Assembly: GCF_016859285.1 (NCBI RefSeq)
Contig: NC_053402.1
Coordinates: 1,612,503 to 1,676,502 of the forward strand
From: Xiphias gladius
Taxonomy: Eukaryota > Chordata > Actinopteri > Istiophoriformes > Xiphiidae
Length of the DNA stretch: 64,000 bases
Direction of reading: 5' to 3'
A model generated the notes under the pieces. It was not told the DNA's origin, made no database searches, and saw only the letters and a program-made list of their open reading frames with translations. The translations under genes and the position numbers were made by a program. Shown one piece after another: positions 1 through 11,634 of the stretch; within the stretch, counting starts at the first letter, position 1, and each line of letters begins with the position of its first letter.

Positions 1-859
1 TAAAAGGCAACAACGTTACACTGAATGCCTTTTGTTGCCAAACAGACGAGAAAAAACAAGAAAGGATGCAAACCTACCTGAACCTCAGCGAGCTTGACTC
101 GTTTCCTGCCTCATTGGCCAGCTCCAGTCCTCCTCCTGTGTCGCCAACCGTGCACTCAGCTGGGCGTTGGTTTCAATCCGTTTAGGTTAACAAATAGACG
201 CAGACAGAAATTAAACCCAAATTCTTCAGAGGTTAAGGCTTTCTAGCATGTGTCTTTCCTCCTCCTTTTTCTCTCTCTTTCCTCTCTCCTGGCATCTGCC
301 TTCTGACAGGCTCATATTAGGTAAGACCCGCATTCTTGATGTTTGGCAACCAATCGACGGAACTAACAGTGCAGGTCCTGCTGGTGCTGGTTTTATTTTC
401 CTCACTAACTCCTTTGTTCCTGATATGATCACTGAACTGCAGTGTGCAATACAAAAATGTACTCACAGTCCACACAGATATCAACACAATGTCATCAAAG
501 TTAAAGCCAGTTTTTCCACTCCCTCTGTTGAAACAGCTCTTCTCTGTCTACTGAATGTAAGATGCCTTGCTCATAAGTCATAAGCCAGGATTTTATTATG
601 ACCAAAAGTATTGATTTTTTTATGCCCCCCTCACTGAGTCAATCCCTCAGAGTTCTTATTTTTCTACCAGCCGAGATTGACAGGTCGATGCGGGGGCCTT
701 GCCGTAACACACAGACATAATTTTTGTCGTTCCGCAGTTTCACCTGGTTGTTTTCCCACCTTTGAGAGTGTTACTTGTATTTTTTGAAAGATTTCCCATT
801 TTATAGGTTTAATCTACAGACCACCTAAATTTAGCTTTGGTTTTATTTGTGGTTTTATT

Positions 860-1740
860 CTAGATCTAATTCAATATGTCAAACATCCCAGCCATTACAA
901 AGGGGCACACACTTGACCTTGTGCTCTCCCATGGTTTCTGTGTGGACGATGCGAATTTGGAATTTTGCCTTGATTTTCTCTCCTGACCCTAAACCCCCCC
1001 ACACTGATTCACTCCCGCCCCGTAAATTCACTCCCTGTGCATTCTTTCGTTCGAGCTTTTATGCCTCAAATACATTTTTTAGTACCAATGAACATCAGAG
1101 CCTCACTGTAGAGGAGCTTGTCAGTGTTTTTAATAGCTCCTGCACAAATATTTTAGATTTTAGCTCCTGTCAGATACAAAAAGTCATAATACTCTCCTCT
1201 ACTCTCCTCTGGTTAAATGAAGAAGCAAGGTATTTAAAAAGACCATGCAGGAAGGCAGACCGGAAATGGAAGAAGGATAAACTCACTGATTCCCTTGCTT
1301 CTCTTAAACATCTGATGGCATCTAATGGCTTCTTCGGCTGGCTGAGTCCCCCACTCAGCCAGCCAGTTGAATCATCCCCAGACAGATATGAAGAATTTCT
1401 TAATTATTTCTCCAACAAGATAGTGGAGATTGGGCAGCACATTAGCACATAATTCAGGGTGCTTGATGTTGACTCCTGCCCATATTCAGCACTAACTCAC
1501 TTTAATGAAATCTCTCTGACAACCCTGGAATGCAATGTTGCGCTTTCAAAATTATCCACCTGCCCTTCAGACTGCATTCCCACTTTAAAAGCAGTATTTC
1601 AGAGCATTCGTCCAGATATTTTTTGCCATTGTTAACTGCTCCCTGTACACTGGCCATTCCCTTGAATTTTAAACATGCCAATGTCTACCACCTCCTAAAT
1701 AAATCCTCTCTGGATCCCTCTGATTTAAGTTGTGTTTGAC
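860..1740 (+). mobile_element. Degenerate non-LTR retrotransposon (LINE, L2/Rex-like) ORF2 fragment
   Basis: The plus-strand translation carries pieces of a LINE endonuclease/reverse transcriptase polyprotein. In order these are a THLTL-type stretch resembling the end of the endonuclease domain, WLNEEARYLKRPCRKADRKW at about 1210-1270 (the linker seen in fish L2-type elements), and NFKHANVYHLLNKSSLDPSD at about 1665-1730, which normally sits just before the first reverse transcriptase motif. The frame changes and there are stops, so the copy is dead. It lies upstream of the first visible RETSAT exon, in what is probably an intron. The family name is from memory of related fish LINEs, so the clade is uncertain. 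Confidence 0.65.
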
Positions 1741-1805
1741 ACGTTTTTTGCTCTCTGCGTAGCACCGGGACTGCTCTGCTATATGTGTGCATTTGTTTGT
1801 GTCAG

Positions 1806-4800
1806 GTGTGACAGTGCTTAAAGGCCAAGAAGAGACTGAAGTTCATGCCCCTGTTGTTATTTCTAACGCTGGCATCTTCAACACCTTCCAGAAGTTTCTG
1901 CCTCAGCACATACAGGACAAACCAGGTAAAGTCTGTGGACTTATCATTTGACTGCACACACCGAACAGCACATTTTACTTTTTTCACCAAGTTTTTGTGT
2001 CTGTAGAGATCCAGTCGCTGTTGGGTATGGTACGTCATGGTATGGGTTCCTTCTTGGTGTTTGTTGGTTTGGATGGAACCAAAGACGAGCTAGGCATTGT
2101 TTCCACCAACTTCTGGATGTATAAACACAACGACTTGGACACACTGTAAGTTTGTATATATTTCTTTATATTCCTCTCTACTTGTGTCTTTGTACTTTTC
2201 ATCTACCTTTGCACTGCTCACTTTAACACATTGTTGTCTCTGTTCTAATGTATTTTGCATTTTATGGGATTAACTATGAATTACTCAACGTGTCTGTGTC
2301 TGTGTCTGTGTTTGTTTTCACAAAAACTATGTATGAAGAATGGAACGATACTCTTCCCTGAGCAGAGACCAGGTATTAGGGAACATTCCCATGATGTTCA
2401 TCACCTTCCCATCTGCTAAAGATCCCACAGCCAACATCAGACACCCAGGTAACACACTGTCTCATGTATGTAAATGTAAATGTATTGATTGCTAGTTTGC
2501 CATCATATCTGATGATGACTTCCGCCTCAGTGACTCATGCCATCTTTTGTAATCTTTGATACCTCACATGATGGCAACAAAAATGCTAAAAGATTGAGGC
2601 TAAAATGTCCCAGGTAAAAAGTCAGCATCTTCACCAGCTAATGATCCATGTAGAAGACATGGAAATAAAGGTGCAGCGTTATTCATGTCTTCCAGTGTAG
2701 AGTTAGTTAGCTCTACTGTTAAAGTAATTACCCTTGGATTGTTTGGACTCTGTCTTTAGAAAAACATATTTTCACAAACATAACACTACCTCGAGCCACA
2801 TGAAGAGCAAGACGGAGCAGCCATCATTACTCTAAACTCTGATATACAGTAATAGCATCTTGGCTCACACAGAAGGATGTATCAGTCCTTAAAAGGGATT
2901 TTTCAACACAACATAACTTGTTACCCCACAAACTAATGTAATTAGCTAATGACATGGCCCTTGGCTTCGAAAAAAATGCTGGTTTACTGCTGTGGGTAGC
3001 TAGTTAGCTGGGCATACTAACATTTGCAGTTTACAGAGAACCACACCGTGTTATCCTTTCTCTAAACTTATGATACTTGTGATATAGTTTGTCCAGCCAG
3101 TCTGTGAAACCAATGTTATGCTTGAAAAATTTTAAGGGCTACAGAAGGTGTTCAGTGGCTGCAATTTAAATCCACCCCAGTTTGAAGGCTTATTAGAGGC
3201 CCAAACAATGCACAACAGTTAACACCCTTTTTAGGTAGGATTTTACACCTCCAAAAGTACAGCAGCTTGTGATGTAAATTAGCACAGCCATGCTACACAC
3301 TAACTTGACTGTGCTCCTACATGAATTCAAGTTCTTTATTCCCCTTCCCACCTCTCTGCAGGTAAGTCCTGTATGACATTGCTAACCATGGCTCGCTATG
3401 AGTGGTTCGAAGAATGGGAAGAGACAAAGCTTGGCAAGAGGGGACAGGACTACCTGGATTTGAAAAACAGCATGGCCCAAGAGCTGCTGGACTGGGCACT
3501 AACCATCTTCCCACAGTTGCGTGACAAGGTATACATCAACTCTTGTATGTAGAGATGTATGTACATGCGCCTTTATACAGCGAGTTATATTTTACAATCT
3601 CTTGTATCCATACTAATGTATCCATAAATAATTACACTCAGCAGAACAGTAGATGACGCTTACACCTTCCTGATTGAAAGTCACCAGTGACAAAAGAGTA
3701 GAACAGTATAAGCCTAGCCATCAACTAATATCGTTAGCTCTCAGGCAATCTAATATGGCTCCCTCTGGTAGCTTTCGGCATTAGTCTAAAGAGTGTAGTA
3801 TTTCCATGAGAATTAGATTTCATTGTTCAGTTTCTGCAACCTTGTTGGATGAGTTGATCAATTCAGTAATGTCGAATCTATATCTAAAGATAACATTTTG
3901 TCTGATGTAACTGTCTTGTTGTCCTCTCAACAAGCTAACCTAGTGGTCAAAGGTAGTCTTTTGTAGTTGCATGTTAAAATTCACATTAAAATTGGTTGCT
4001 TTGTTAAATCAGCCTTCTGGTATATTGTCTAAATTAGCTCGTTTAGGCAGAGCACAAATTATACTCTTAAATGAGAACTTGGTCAGACTTTCTATATAAA
4101 GCTACACCAATTGATATTTTTTATATTAACCATGGATTAATTGACTATATGTGATGTGAAAGGTGTCACTTGTAGCCACAAACCCGCGGAGAACTAGACT
4201 GGCACTCAGTAGTGAGCATGCGTCTGCCAAGGAGAATAATGTTCTATCTCGCAATGTTAAGGAAAGTGATAAAAAAAATTCCTGGATCTGCACCAAAATT
4301 CAATGGGTTCTTCCCTGACCCATGCCCCGTCCCTCCACCAGGTTTGGTGCAAATCAGTTCAGTAGTTTTTGCGTAATCCCACTGGCAAATAAACAAACAG
4401 ACAGACGCAGGTGAAAACATAACCTCCTTGGCGGAAGTACTCATCTCCACACTCTGCAGTTCCCCTTGGCTCTGCCCAGCTTTTTAGCTTCTTTTAGCCT
4501 ATTGTTTTGTTTTTATGGCCTGCAAACTCATCAATCTCACTTTCAGCAGCAGAGGACAGCTCTTATAGGCTAAAAGGTCTGTACACTTCCTGCTCAGCTG
4601 CAAACACACATAGTTAGCACTAGCTAGTGAACTTAGGTGAGCATCTAGTAGCTAAAGAGCAAGATATTTTTCTCAGAAGTTGGTAGAGACCATAACTGAG
4701 CTAAAAGGAAAGTGAATGGTATTCATCAGGTCGCCAAAAACATGTCCTACTATGAATACTAATGTTATTCAGTGTCTGCTGGAATTGTAAATAGGCAACT

Positions 4801-5765
4801 GTTTGATAACACCAAATCATCTCAGAGGTGTGATAATATGTCAGTGTGTTTTCAGTGGGTTCCACAGCCCCCCAAAAAATTAAATTAATGCAGCTTTGAT
4901 CTCTTGTGTTACTAAGGTGAAATACATCCACTCTGCACTGTGTCATTCCACTTGAACATGGAGATTGGTTCTCAACCTTGGGAACAAAACTGTGGTAACA
5001 TCCTCAAAACTGAAGATTCACTTACTAGACTTTTCTTGGGGCTTTTGACCATATCCCACAACCTTCCTCAGGTGTAAACATTCAGTTTGCTTTAGAAGGC
5101 TGTGGGATACAGTCGAAAGCTCCAGGAAAAATAGCTAGTATTTTATCACATACTGTATATCTAGTTCCAGTATTTGTTTGTTTGTTCTTCCCTGACTCAT
5201 TTTTACTTATTCTGTCTTTAAACACTGAAGGTCCAAAATGTTGCTAAGCTTTTTTATTCGTGTAATGGTGGTTCGAATGTCTACTTGTCTATAACAGCCA
5301 ACATCTACTGTTGAGGTACTTTTCCCTACAAATACAATGTGTATATACTTGTATGTATGTTCAGGTGGTGATGGTGGACGCTGCCACCCCTCTGACAAAT
5401 GTCCACTATTTGGGTGCTCCAAGAGGCGAGATGTACGGCGCTGAACACAACGTGGAGCGGTTCAGCCCTGAAACAGTTGCTAGGACACGACCACAGACAC
5501 CAGTCAACGGACTTTACCTAACAGGTGACTTGACCGACAGGAAGGTTCCTATCTGGTCTCGATTCGACAGAGACCGACACACCTGCTCAATGTTTGTTTG
5601 GTTTGTGTGTGTGCAGGTCAGGACGTATTCTGTAACGGCATGGCCGGAGCTCTGCACGGTGGACTGCTCTGCGCCTCTGCAGTTCTTAATCAGATCCTCT
5701 ACATTGACCTTCTAGCCCTGAAGAACCGCCTCAAACACAGACGGACCAATCATAAGCTGACGTAG
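1806..5765 (+). CDS. retsat: Retinol saturase (all-trans-retinol 13,14-reductase), 3' six exons, 5' part outside window
   Basis: RETSAT is an ER-associated FAD/NAD-dependent oxidoreductase of the phytoene-desaturase/CrtI type that reduces all-trans-retinol to 13,14-dihydroretinol. Coding exons: 1806-1925, 2007-2145, 2339-2448, 3362-3528, 5365-5524 and 5617-5765 (stop TAG 5763-5765). All junctions are GT-AG and in phase, giving the last 280 residues. Recognisable blocks are [17 protein letters not shown] in the first exon, FPSAKDPT, then [36 protein letters not shown] and [20 protein letters not shown], the C-terminal FAD-binding segment that ends the fold. The N-terminal dinucleotide-binding motif must lie upstream of the window. 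A basic tail (LKNRLKHRR) ends the protein. A weak ATTAAA at 6043-6048 could serve polyadenylation. Fish carry more than one RETSAT-like paralogue, and I cannot say which this is. Confidence 0.92.
4098..4580. repeat. Interspersed repeat (copy 1 of a family) interrupted by a second repeat
   Basis: The stretch beginning AAAGCTACACCAATTGATAT matches copies starting at 35701 and 36428 in this window (AAAGCTGCA-AAT-AATAT..., then 'TGTGTAATG', 'TGCAGTT', 'CATTTTAGCTTCTT', 'CTCACT'). In this copy the match stops at about 4195 and resumes at about 4445. The intervening ~245 bp contain a different element ending in 'AACATAACCTCCTTGGCGG', a tail I remember from many fish genomes. It lies in the large RETSAT intron between 3528 and 5365. 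Confidence 0.6.
4965..5140. repeat. Imperfect inverted repeat (MITE-like) in RETSAT intron
   Basis: Left arm 5030-5064 (TTCTTGGGGCTTTTGACCAT...) and right arm 5095-5131 (AAGGCTGTGGGATACAG...) are reverse complements with few mismatches, separated by about 30 nt. The upstream flank, beginning 'GGTTCTCAACCTTGGG', recalls a common fish interspersed repeat. No protein is encoded. Confidence 0.5.
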
Positions 5766-6639
5766 TAGTGACAGGGCAGGGGGTAGTGGAGGATATAAAT
5801 GCACCAAAATGCAGCTTACCAACATCTCAAATTCTGAAATAGCATTTACACAGGGAGCTTTTGCACATACTTTACACCTGATCGTGCACTCAATTTCACA
5901 TACGGTCTCTGTTGTAATTTTATTGTAATTTTGTAATTTTGATTACATTTTGTTCTCCATTCGAACACACATCCAAATGTTCCACACTGAAACTAGCAGG
6001 CAGGACACTGGCTGCAGCCGCTCTCATGGAGCAGATGAATGTATTAAAATTCATAAGGATTGACATATGACATATTAAATGTGCTGCAAACTGATTCACC
6101 CTGGAGTCAGGTGATGGACAGACATGAACGAATTCTGAGAGAGCAGAAAGACTAAGGTAAGATGAGGTCTAGCTTATAGTTTAATGTGCATGATGTAAAC
6201 CCAACAAAATTAATGACAAAAGATTGAAACCTGATGTATTAATACAGGAATTAACACCATAATACCACAGCTAACCAGCATATTTAAATCCACTACAGCC
6301 CTGGATGGCAACATGATATTTCTACACAAGTAAATTCTTCCGTTTTCCTCACTTGCTTTTGGGACGGGCCTTTTGTTGCTGACCAGTATGGAAACAAAGA
6401 ACTAACTAAAAGAACTACTAACTAGTAGTGTGTTACTGTGAGGCCTAGCCAGCAGGGGTGATACTGGTATCTTGAAATTTCTCAGTGTCTCCCATTGTCA
6501 GTTAGCAAACACGCCCTAAAAGGTTTGACAAAATAATCTTAACTAACCTAATTTTCTCCAGAGCTTTCAATGGCATCTCACAGTCTTCATCAGCAAAGCT
6601 GTTGACTCTGTTGTGGTTGAAAGCTCCTTTTGGGTAATA
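5766..6639. other. RETSAT 3' UTR and spacer
   Basis: This stretch follows the RETSAT stop. It holds AT-rich 3' UTR-like sequence with ATTAAA at 6043-6048 and a second ATTAAA at about 6074. I see no further coding or RNA gene before the Tc1 remnant. Confidence 0.5.
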
Positions 6640-7762
6640 GTCTATCAGCCTGGCACATCTTGACTTGGCAATATTTTCCTACTCTTCCTTGCAAAATGTT
6701 TAAGATCCATCAAATTACACGAGCGTTTCCTGTGCAGTCCTCTTCGCCACAAATTTTCAGATGGGCTCTGGTTGGGCCATTCCAATACGTTGACCTTCCT
6801 TTTATGAGCCATTCCTTTGTTGGATGTATACTTTGGGTCGTTATCATGCTGAAAGGTAAAATTCTTCTTCATCTTCAGCTTTGTAGCACAGGCCTGAAGA
6901 TTTCGCACCAAAATAGACTGGTATTTGGAGCTATTCATGACTAAAGTTCCCCCCAGTTCCGGCTGAAGAAAACTAGCCCCAAAGTACGATGCTGCCTCCA
7001 CCTTGCTTCTCTGTGGGTATGGTGCACTTTGATGATGTGCTGTATTGTTTTGTGCCAAACTTACCTTTTTGGAATTATGGCAAAAAAAGTTCAACCTTGT
7101 TCTCATTAAACCATAACTCATTTTCCACATGGTTGTAGGAGACGGGATGTTTGTTTTAGAAAAATTTAGCCGTGCTTGGGCGTTTTTTGTTTTTTTTTTT
7201 CGTGAAAAGGCCTCTGTATTGTCACCCTACCCACAACCCAGACATGTGAAGAATACGGGAGATTGTTGTCAAATGTAGAGAACACTTGGAGGGACATGTT
7301 GTTTTTGGTAATGTCAGTTGTGCCATATTTTCTCCCCTTGTCGATGATTGTCTTCACTGTGTTCCATGGTACATCTAATGAAGTGGAAATTCTTTTGTAT
7401 TTCTCTCCTGATGAATAAGATCCTATTTTTTCCTTGGCTTCTGCAGTAGGATAAAATCAAGAAGGAACAGCTCTACTTCATTTGAGGTTGATCACCTTAA
7501 TTGATGGCAGGTGTATACTAATGACACTTTAACAAGTTTGAATGTGACTGGTTGTCCAATTAAAAAATGGTGTGCACACTTATGCAAACAGGTTATTTTA
7601 AGTTTTTATTTTTCCAGAAAAGGTTTCTGTTAATCTTTCACTTTCATTTTACAGAGGTAGAAAAAAGTTCTGAAATGATTTATCTTAGTTAAATTTTTTT
7701 TTTACATCACAAAAACCTGCAATTTTAACTTTGGTGTGTAGACTTTTCATATCAACTATACA
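6640..7762 (-). mobile_element. Tc1-like DNA transposon remnant, minus strand
   Basis: Minus-strand translation at 6645-7130 gives the C-terminal half of a Tc1 transposase: FTFQHDNDPKYTSNKG (the D of the second catalytic motif), NVLEWPNQSPSENLW (Tc1 'WP-QSPDLNPIENLW' region, here with the DLNPI part damaged) and an upstream block resembling HNSKKVSLAQNNTAHH. Stops and frameshifts separate the pieces. The right end (7560-7762) is typical Tc1 terminal sequence: 'CACTTATGCAAACAGGTTAT', then 'AAAAAAGTTCTGAAATGATT' and 'GTGTGTAGACTTTT'. I did not find a matching left terminal repeat, so the copy is probably truncated there. Confidence 0.8.
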
Positions 7763-7929
7763 TACACACCTTGCTACAGCACTACCAATGCAGATATTGT
7801 ATTTCCAAAATGTTAATTGTACAGCATGTATTAATATTCTTGTATTCTTACTCTTCACGATGTACAGCATGGTGCAGTTCAAATACCACTTGGGGTTAAT
7901 GGGAAAGTGTATCTTCAGCAGTGTTGGTC

Positions 7930-8275
7930 TGTAAGCCGGACGGTTAGTTAGTCCACCCCTTTGATCCAGGTATCTCAACAACTATTGGATTGATTGTCAT
8001 GTTCCCCAGAGGATGGATTGCAGTAAATTTGGCAATCATACGTTTTTAATTTGCAAGTAGCTTGGATTATGACCAAATATCTGCAAAGCTAATGACTTCC
8101 CCATCAGCCTCAGCTCTACTCAGTGTTTAGCGAGCATTAGCATGCTAACATGCTAAATTAAAACAGCGAACATGGTAATAATTCTACCTGCTAAAGGTTT
8201 GCAAGTTATTATTATCACTGCGAGCACGTTAGCATGCTGATGCTAGCATTTTTGCCAAAGCAATTTCTACTAGAA
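7930..8275. repeat. Common teleost interspersed repeat
   Basis: The segment runs from 'GTTAGTTAGTCCACCCCTTT' through 'ATCTCAACAACTATTGGATT', 'CATGTTCCCCAGAGGATG' and 'GCATTAGCATGCTAACATGC' to 'CACGTTAGCATGCTGATGCT'. These phrases in this order belong to a very widespread percomorph repeat (recalled, not searched). It has no coding capacity; the class (SINE, MITE or satellite-like) is unclear. Confidence 0.55.
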
Positions 8276-8634
8276 AGAATGTGACCACGGCCGCTGGGGT
8301 CTGACTTGTCCGGCTCAGTGTGCCGGCGGTGAGGTCTGACATGGAGCTGGGCCCGGTGCTGAGGATGTTGCTGTGTGTGCAAACGCTTTGATGCAGTACT
8401 AAACCTGTACCACTGGAGGGTGGTATCTCTCCATTGTATGAAAGGTAGCGGCTGCAGTAAAACCTACAGACTCTACAGTCACTTCAGACTGTATTAAGGT
8501 GAAAATGAAGGATCATCTTCAGTTTACAGAAAGTGAAATAAGGTTAATATCTAAACCTTTGCTTTCAAGTTGTAGCAGACGTTTTTATACCATCTCTGTA
8601 CTCATGAAGACAGAAACAGGTGGATATGACTGAA

Positions 8635-9418
8635 TTAGTTTTCCATTTGGTTATTTTTATTTTTAGGAAGGGTGGATGGAGACAGGTCTGAGGTGAGGGG
8701 AGTGGGTAAAGGTGTAGGAGGGTGGGGGGAGTTGGGATGAGGGGATTGTTGAGAGGGTTGAGGGAGAGGAAGGATGGGAGAGGGGATTAGGAGGAGTGAA
8801 GGGGGGTTACAGGGTGGAGGGGTAACGGGGGGTAAAGGGAAGGGGGGAATTGGGATGTTTGGGGAGGGGTTGAGTGTGAGGTTAAAGGGAAAAGGGGGTT
8901 CCCCCTCTCTTCTCTTTCCTTTCTTTCTCCTCCCTTTTCTTCTTCTTCTCTCTATCTTCTTTTACTTTCCTCTCTGCTCTCAGTTTCTCCTTCTTCTCTC
9001 TTTCCACTTTCTCCTTCTTCTCTCGCTCCTTCTTCTCTTTCATCTCCTTCTTCAGCCTCTTTTCTGTCTCCTTCTTTGCTTTCCTTTCCTCCTTTTTTAT
9101 CTTTGCCTCGTCTTTGTCAGATTTCAAGGCGGGTTCATGAAAAGACAGAGACAGCATATGTTTCAGAAGTTTCTCTGTCGAAGGTTAAATGGGAAACAAA
9201 CTTACAATCCAACAAGTATTTATCCAAATCAAAATGATCAGCTGACGTGTCCTACCTGCAGCTCAATATTACACAGGATCAGGACCTTGATGTCCTCCTC
9301 CATCTTGCTGGCCTCGCTGAGCCAGTCCCCCTGCTTGGCGAGCCACTTGTCCTCTGTAGCTCTGCTCTCTTTCTTCAGCTCCTCTATTTTCTCAGAGCTG
9401 TCCTCCTTTTTCTGCCTC
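8635..9418 (-). CDS. Unrecognised Lys/Glu-rich coiled-coil protein, last two exons, frame break before Pro-rich tail
   Basis: Two minus-strand exons fit together in phase. Exon 9256-9418 (acceptor AATAG, donor CAG|GTAGG) encodes a charged helix containing KWLAKQGDWLSEASKMEEDI and ends IELQ. The next exon starts at 9172 (acceptor CAGAG) with KLLKHMLSLSFHEPALK and runs into about 75 residues of almost pure Lys/Glu/Arg coiled coil. That frame stops at 8882 just after GGTPFSL. From about 8900 the +1 frame stays open for more than 80 codons to TAA at 8635-8637 and is strongly proline-rich (NPSPNIPIPPFPLPPVTPPP). A one-base error or mutation in the G/C run at 8889-8905 would link the two. Upstream exons were not found. 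I do not recognise the family. It could be a real gene with an assembly indel, a pseudogene, or a purine-rich repeat that happens to be open. Confidence 0.45.
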
Positions 9419-11634
9419 CTATTATAGTTTCTCAATACACATCCAAACATCAATACATCAGTGCTCTTTTTTTCTTTCTTGTTTTTTCTCTGAACTCACA
9501 TACGCTTTGCAGTTTGCATCGTAGTATCCAAAAGGAGTGTGTTTTTGTAATACTAAGCCTGTCTATGCCCTAGACTTTTGCTTGGACAATGGATATAAAT
9601 AATGGCTTCATTTAACGTATAGAAAAAACTTAAATATAAATGTACATAACTTTGAATGTGTCCATTTGAAATGGAAATTATCACCTACACCACCTTCCCC
9701 TGTCCCTTCTCTGTGAAATCTAACTAGTCGACGCAGATTTTAACTTTCATTTACTAGTCCACACCCCGGATTAGCTCCATGTTGTTGATGCACTGCATGG
9801 ATAAAACCCCGCTGAGAATCAGTAGCATAGTTTGATGAGAACCCAAACAGTGACAGCATATGGACAGCAGTGCATTCCAACTAACGATCATATTGGAAGT
9901 ATATGAAGCATTTAAAATACAATTTAAGAGATAAGAAACAGACGTGTCTTCCCAATTATGAGAAAATGAACTGTGACTTTAGACTTGGGTTTACTACAGT
10001 GCTCAGTAGCACACCAGAAGTTTAGAGAAAACTGGGTATGGACAAAGGAAAAAATGGATGGGCTGCTTATCTGTAAGGTCAATTACAGACATGTCTCATG
10101 TTCTACCTCTAAGACTCACATTTTAATGGCTTCGTTCATCATCTTTAAAGTGAAAACAGCAGATTTTCACACAGGTAAAGGATAAAACATTGTGCATGTT
10201 GTTCATTGTTCAGTTATAAAATCCTCTCTCCTGCCAGGCCGCTGACAGGCGTGTGTTTTAATCTTGAAAGACACACCCACCTTGTGCTCTACTACGGCTA
10301 TTTTATGCTTGAGTTTCTATAACACAGAAGCAGTGGAATAATACTGTAGAGCCATACAAACATCTTAAGCCTACATTCCTCTAATTCTCCATGCTCAGAA
10401 GAAATTCATCAAATTTACACTGTGTCACTATGTAACGGCCATTAGCACAAAGTCACCTATAAATTTAATAAAAAACAAAAACACCTCAGTACCTACAGCA
10501 CTGTTCACACACCCTGAAGTTCACTGCTGATTCCGACTCTTCATTTCAGAGGTATGTCCAGTCTGTTGCTAGTTCAGGCTGTTACATCGGTACAGTACTA
10601 AACTAGCCTGTCCAATCCCTGCACATGTAGCTGGGTTAACAGTTCAGCAGCCTATTATTCATGTCTGAGAAATCACATTCTAATTATTTCTGTGCCTTTT
10701 CCAGTCTTATATGTAATTGCCTGTGATGCTTAATTATCCCTGTCATATTGTAAATGCCTATGTAAAGAAATGTATAGCCACATTTTATAATATGTTTAAG
10801 GTATGAACACATTAAATCAGTGTGGAATATCACGGTTAATTACATGTCAGTGTATTTAGGTTTTCTTTAATGAAGATTTGTGTTCCGGATTACACCATGC
10901 CCTGTCTTTGCTTATTTGTTTGGTTATGTTATTTTATTACTTTACACTTTAGATTATTAGATCATTTTCTACAGTGTATAAAAACACACAAGGAAACAAA
11001 ATTTGCAGAATTATTTGTTGTTAGAGATTTTACAGATATCCTGTAAAATGACCTTTTCATAACATACTACAGCCATAAAACACATTTGCACTTTTGCTGT
11101 TATATTATAGTATAATATAGTAGTGGACTCTGACAGTAGTTATCTAAATGATGATTATTTTAATATTAAACTGACGATTGGCTGATGAAACATCAACAGT
11201 CCAGAACCCAAACAGACCTAGCTTCAGACTCTTATTACTGATTGCTGTCATCTTGAAACTCTAAATTTTGACCTTTGTTAAAATTGCCCATGTGCCAAAA
11301 TCTCGCAAAGATTTTAAAATCCAAAGAAATATCACTAGTAACTGCTTAAAGTATAACACTGAAAATATATCAGCGCATATGAATGTAAATGAATGCGTAT
11401 AAACGCAAAGCCTACAGCTTGTGAATAAATTGGAAAAATGTAGGCTGTTATTAGCCCACATGATTTGACAACAATCATCTGCATATTTGTATAAAAAAAT
11501 TACAGAATTATGATAAAATATACGCTTGAATAATTTTGTAACTGATGGACACTTTACAATTCAGTCTAACTTATTCCTTCATCTTTGTCAGTCACTTGTA
11601 GCTTGATTTCGTGTTTTTTTGTTTTTTGTTTTTG
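9419..11634. other. Spacer without recognisable gene
   Basis: This is AT-rich sequence between the coiled-coil exons and the Tc1 element. I looked on both strands for further exons of the minus-strand gene and found no convincing splice-flanked frame. Short open frames here show no family resemblance. Confidence 0.5.

Noticed and set aside
75-190. Minus-strand frame ending in an AG|GTAGGT donor-like site (peptide such as NAQLSARLATQEED)
   Set aside because: It looks like a small coiled-coil exon, but the best open frame changes before the donor, no partner exon was found in the window, and it would lie antisense to the RETSAT locus. Support is too weak for a feature.
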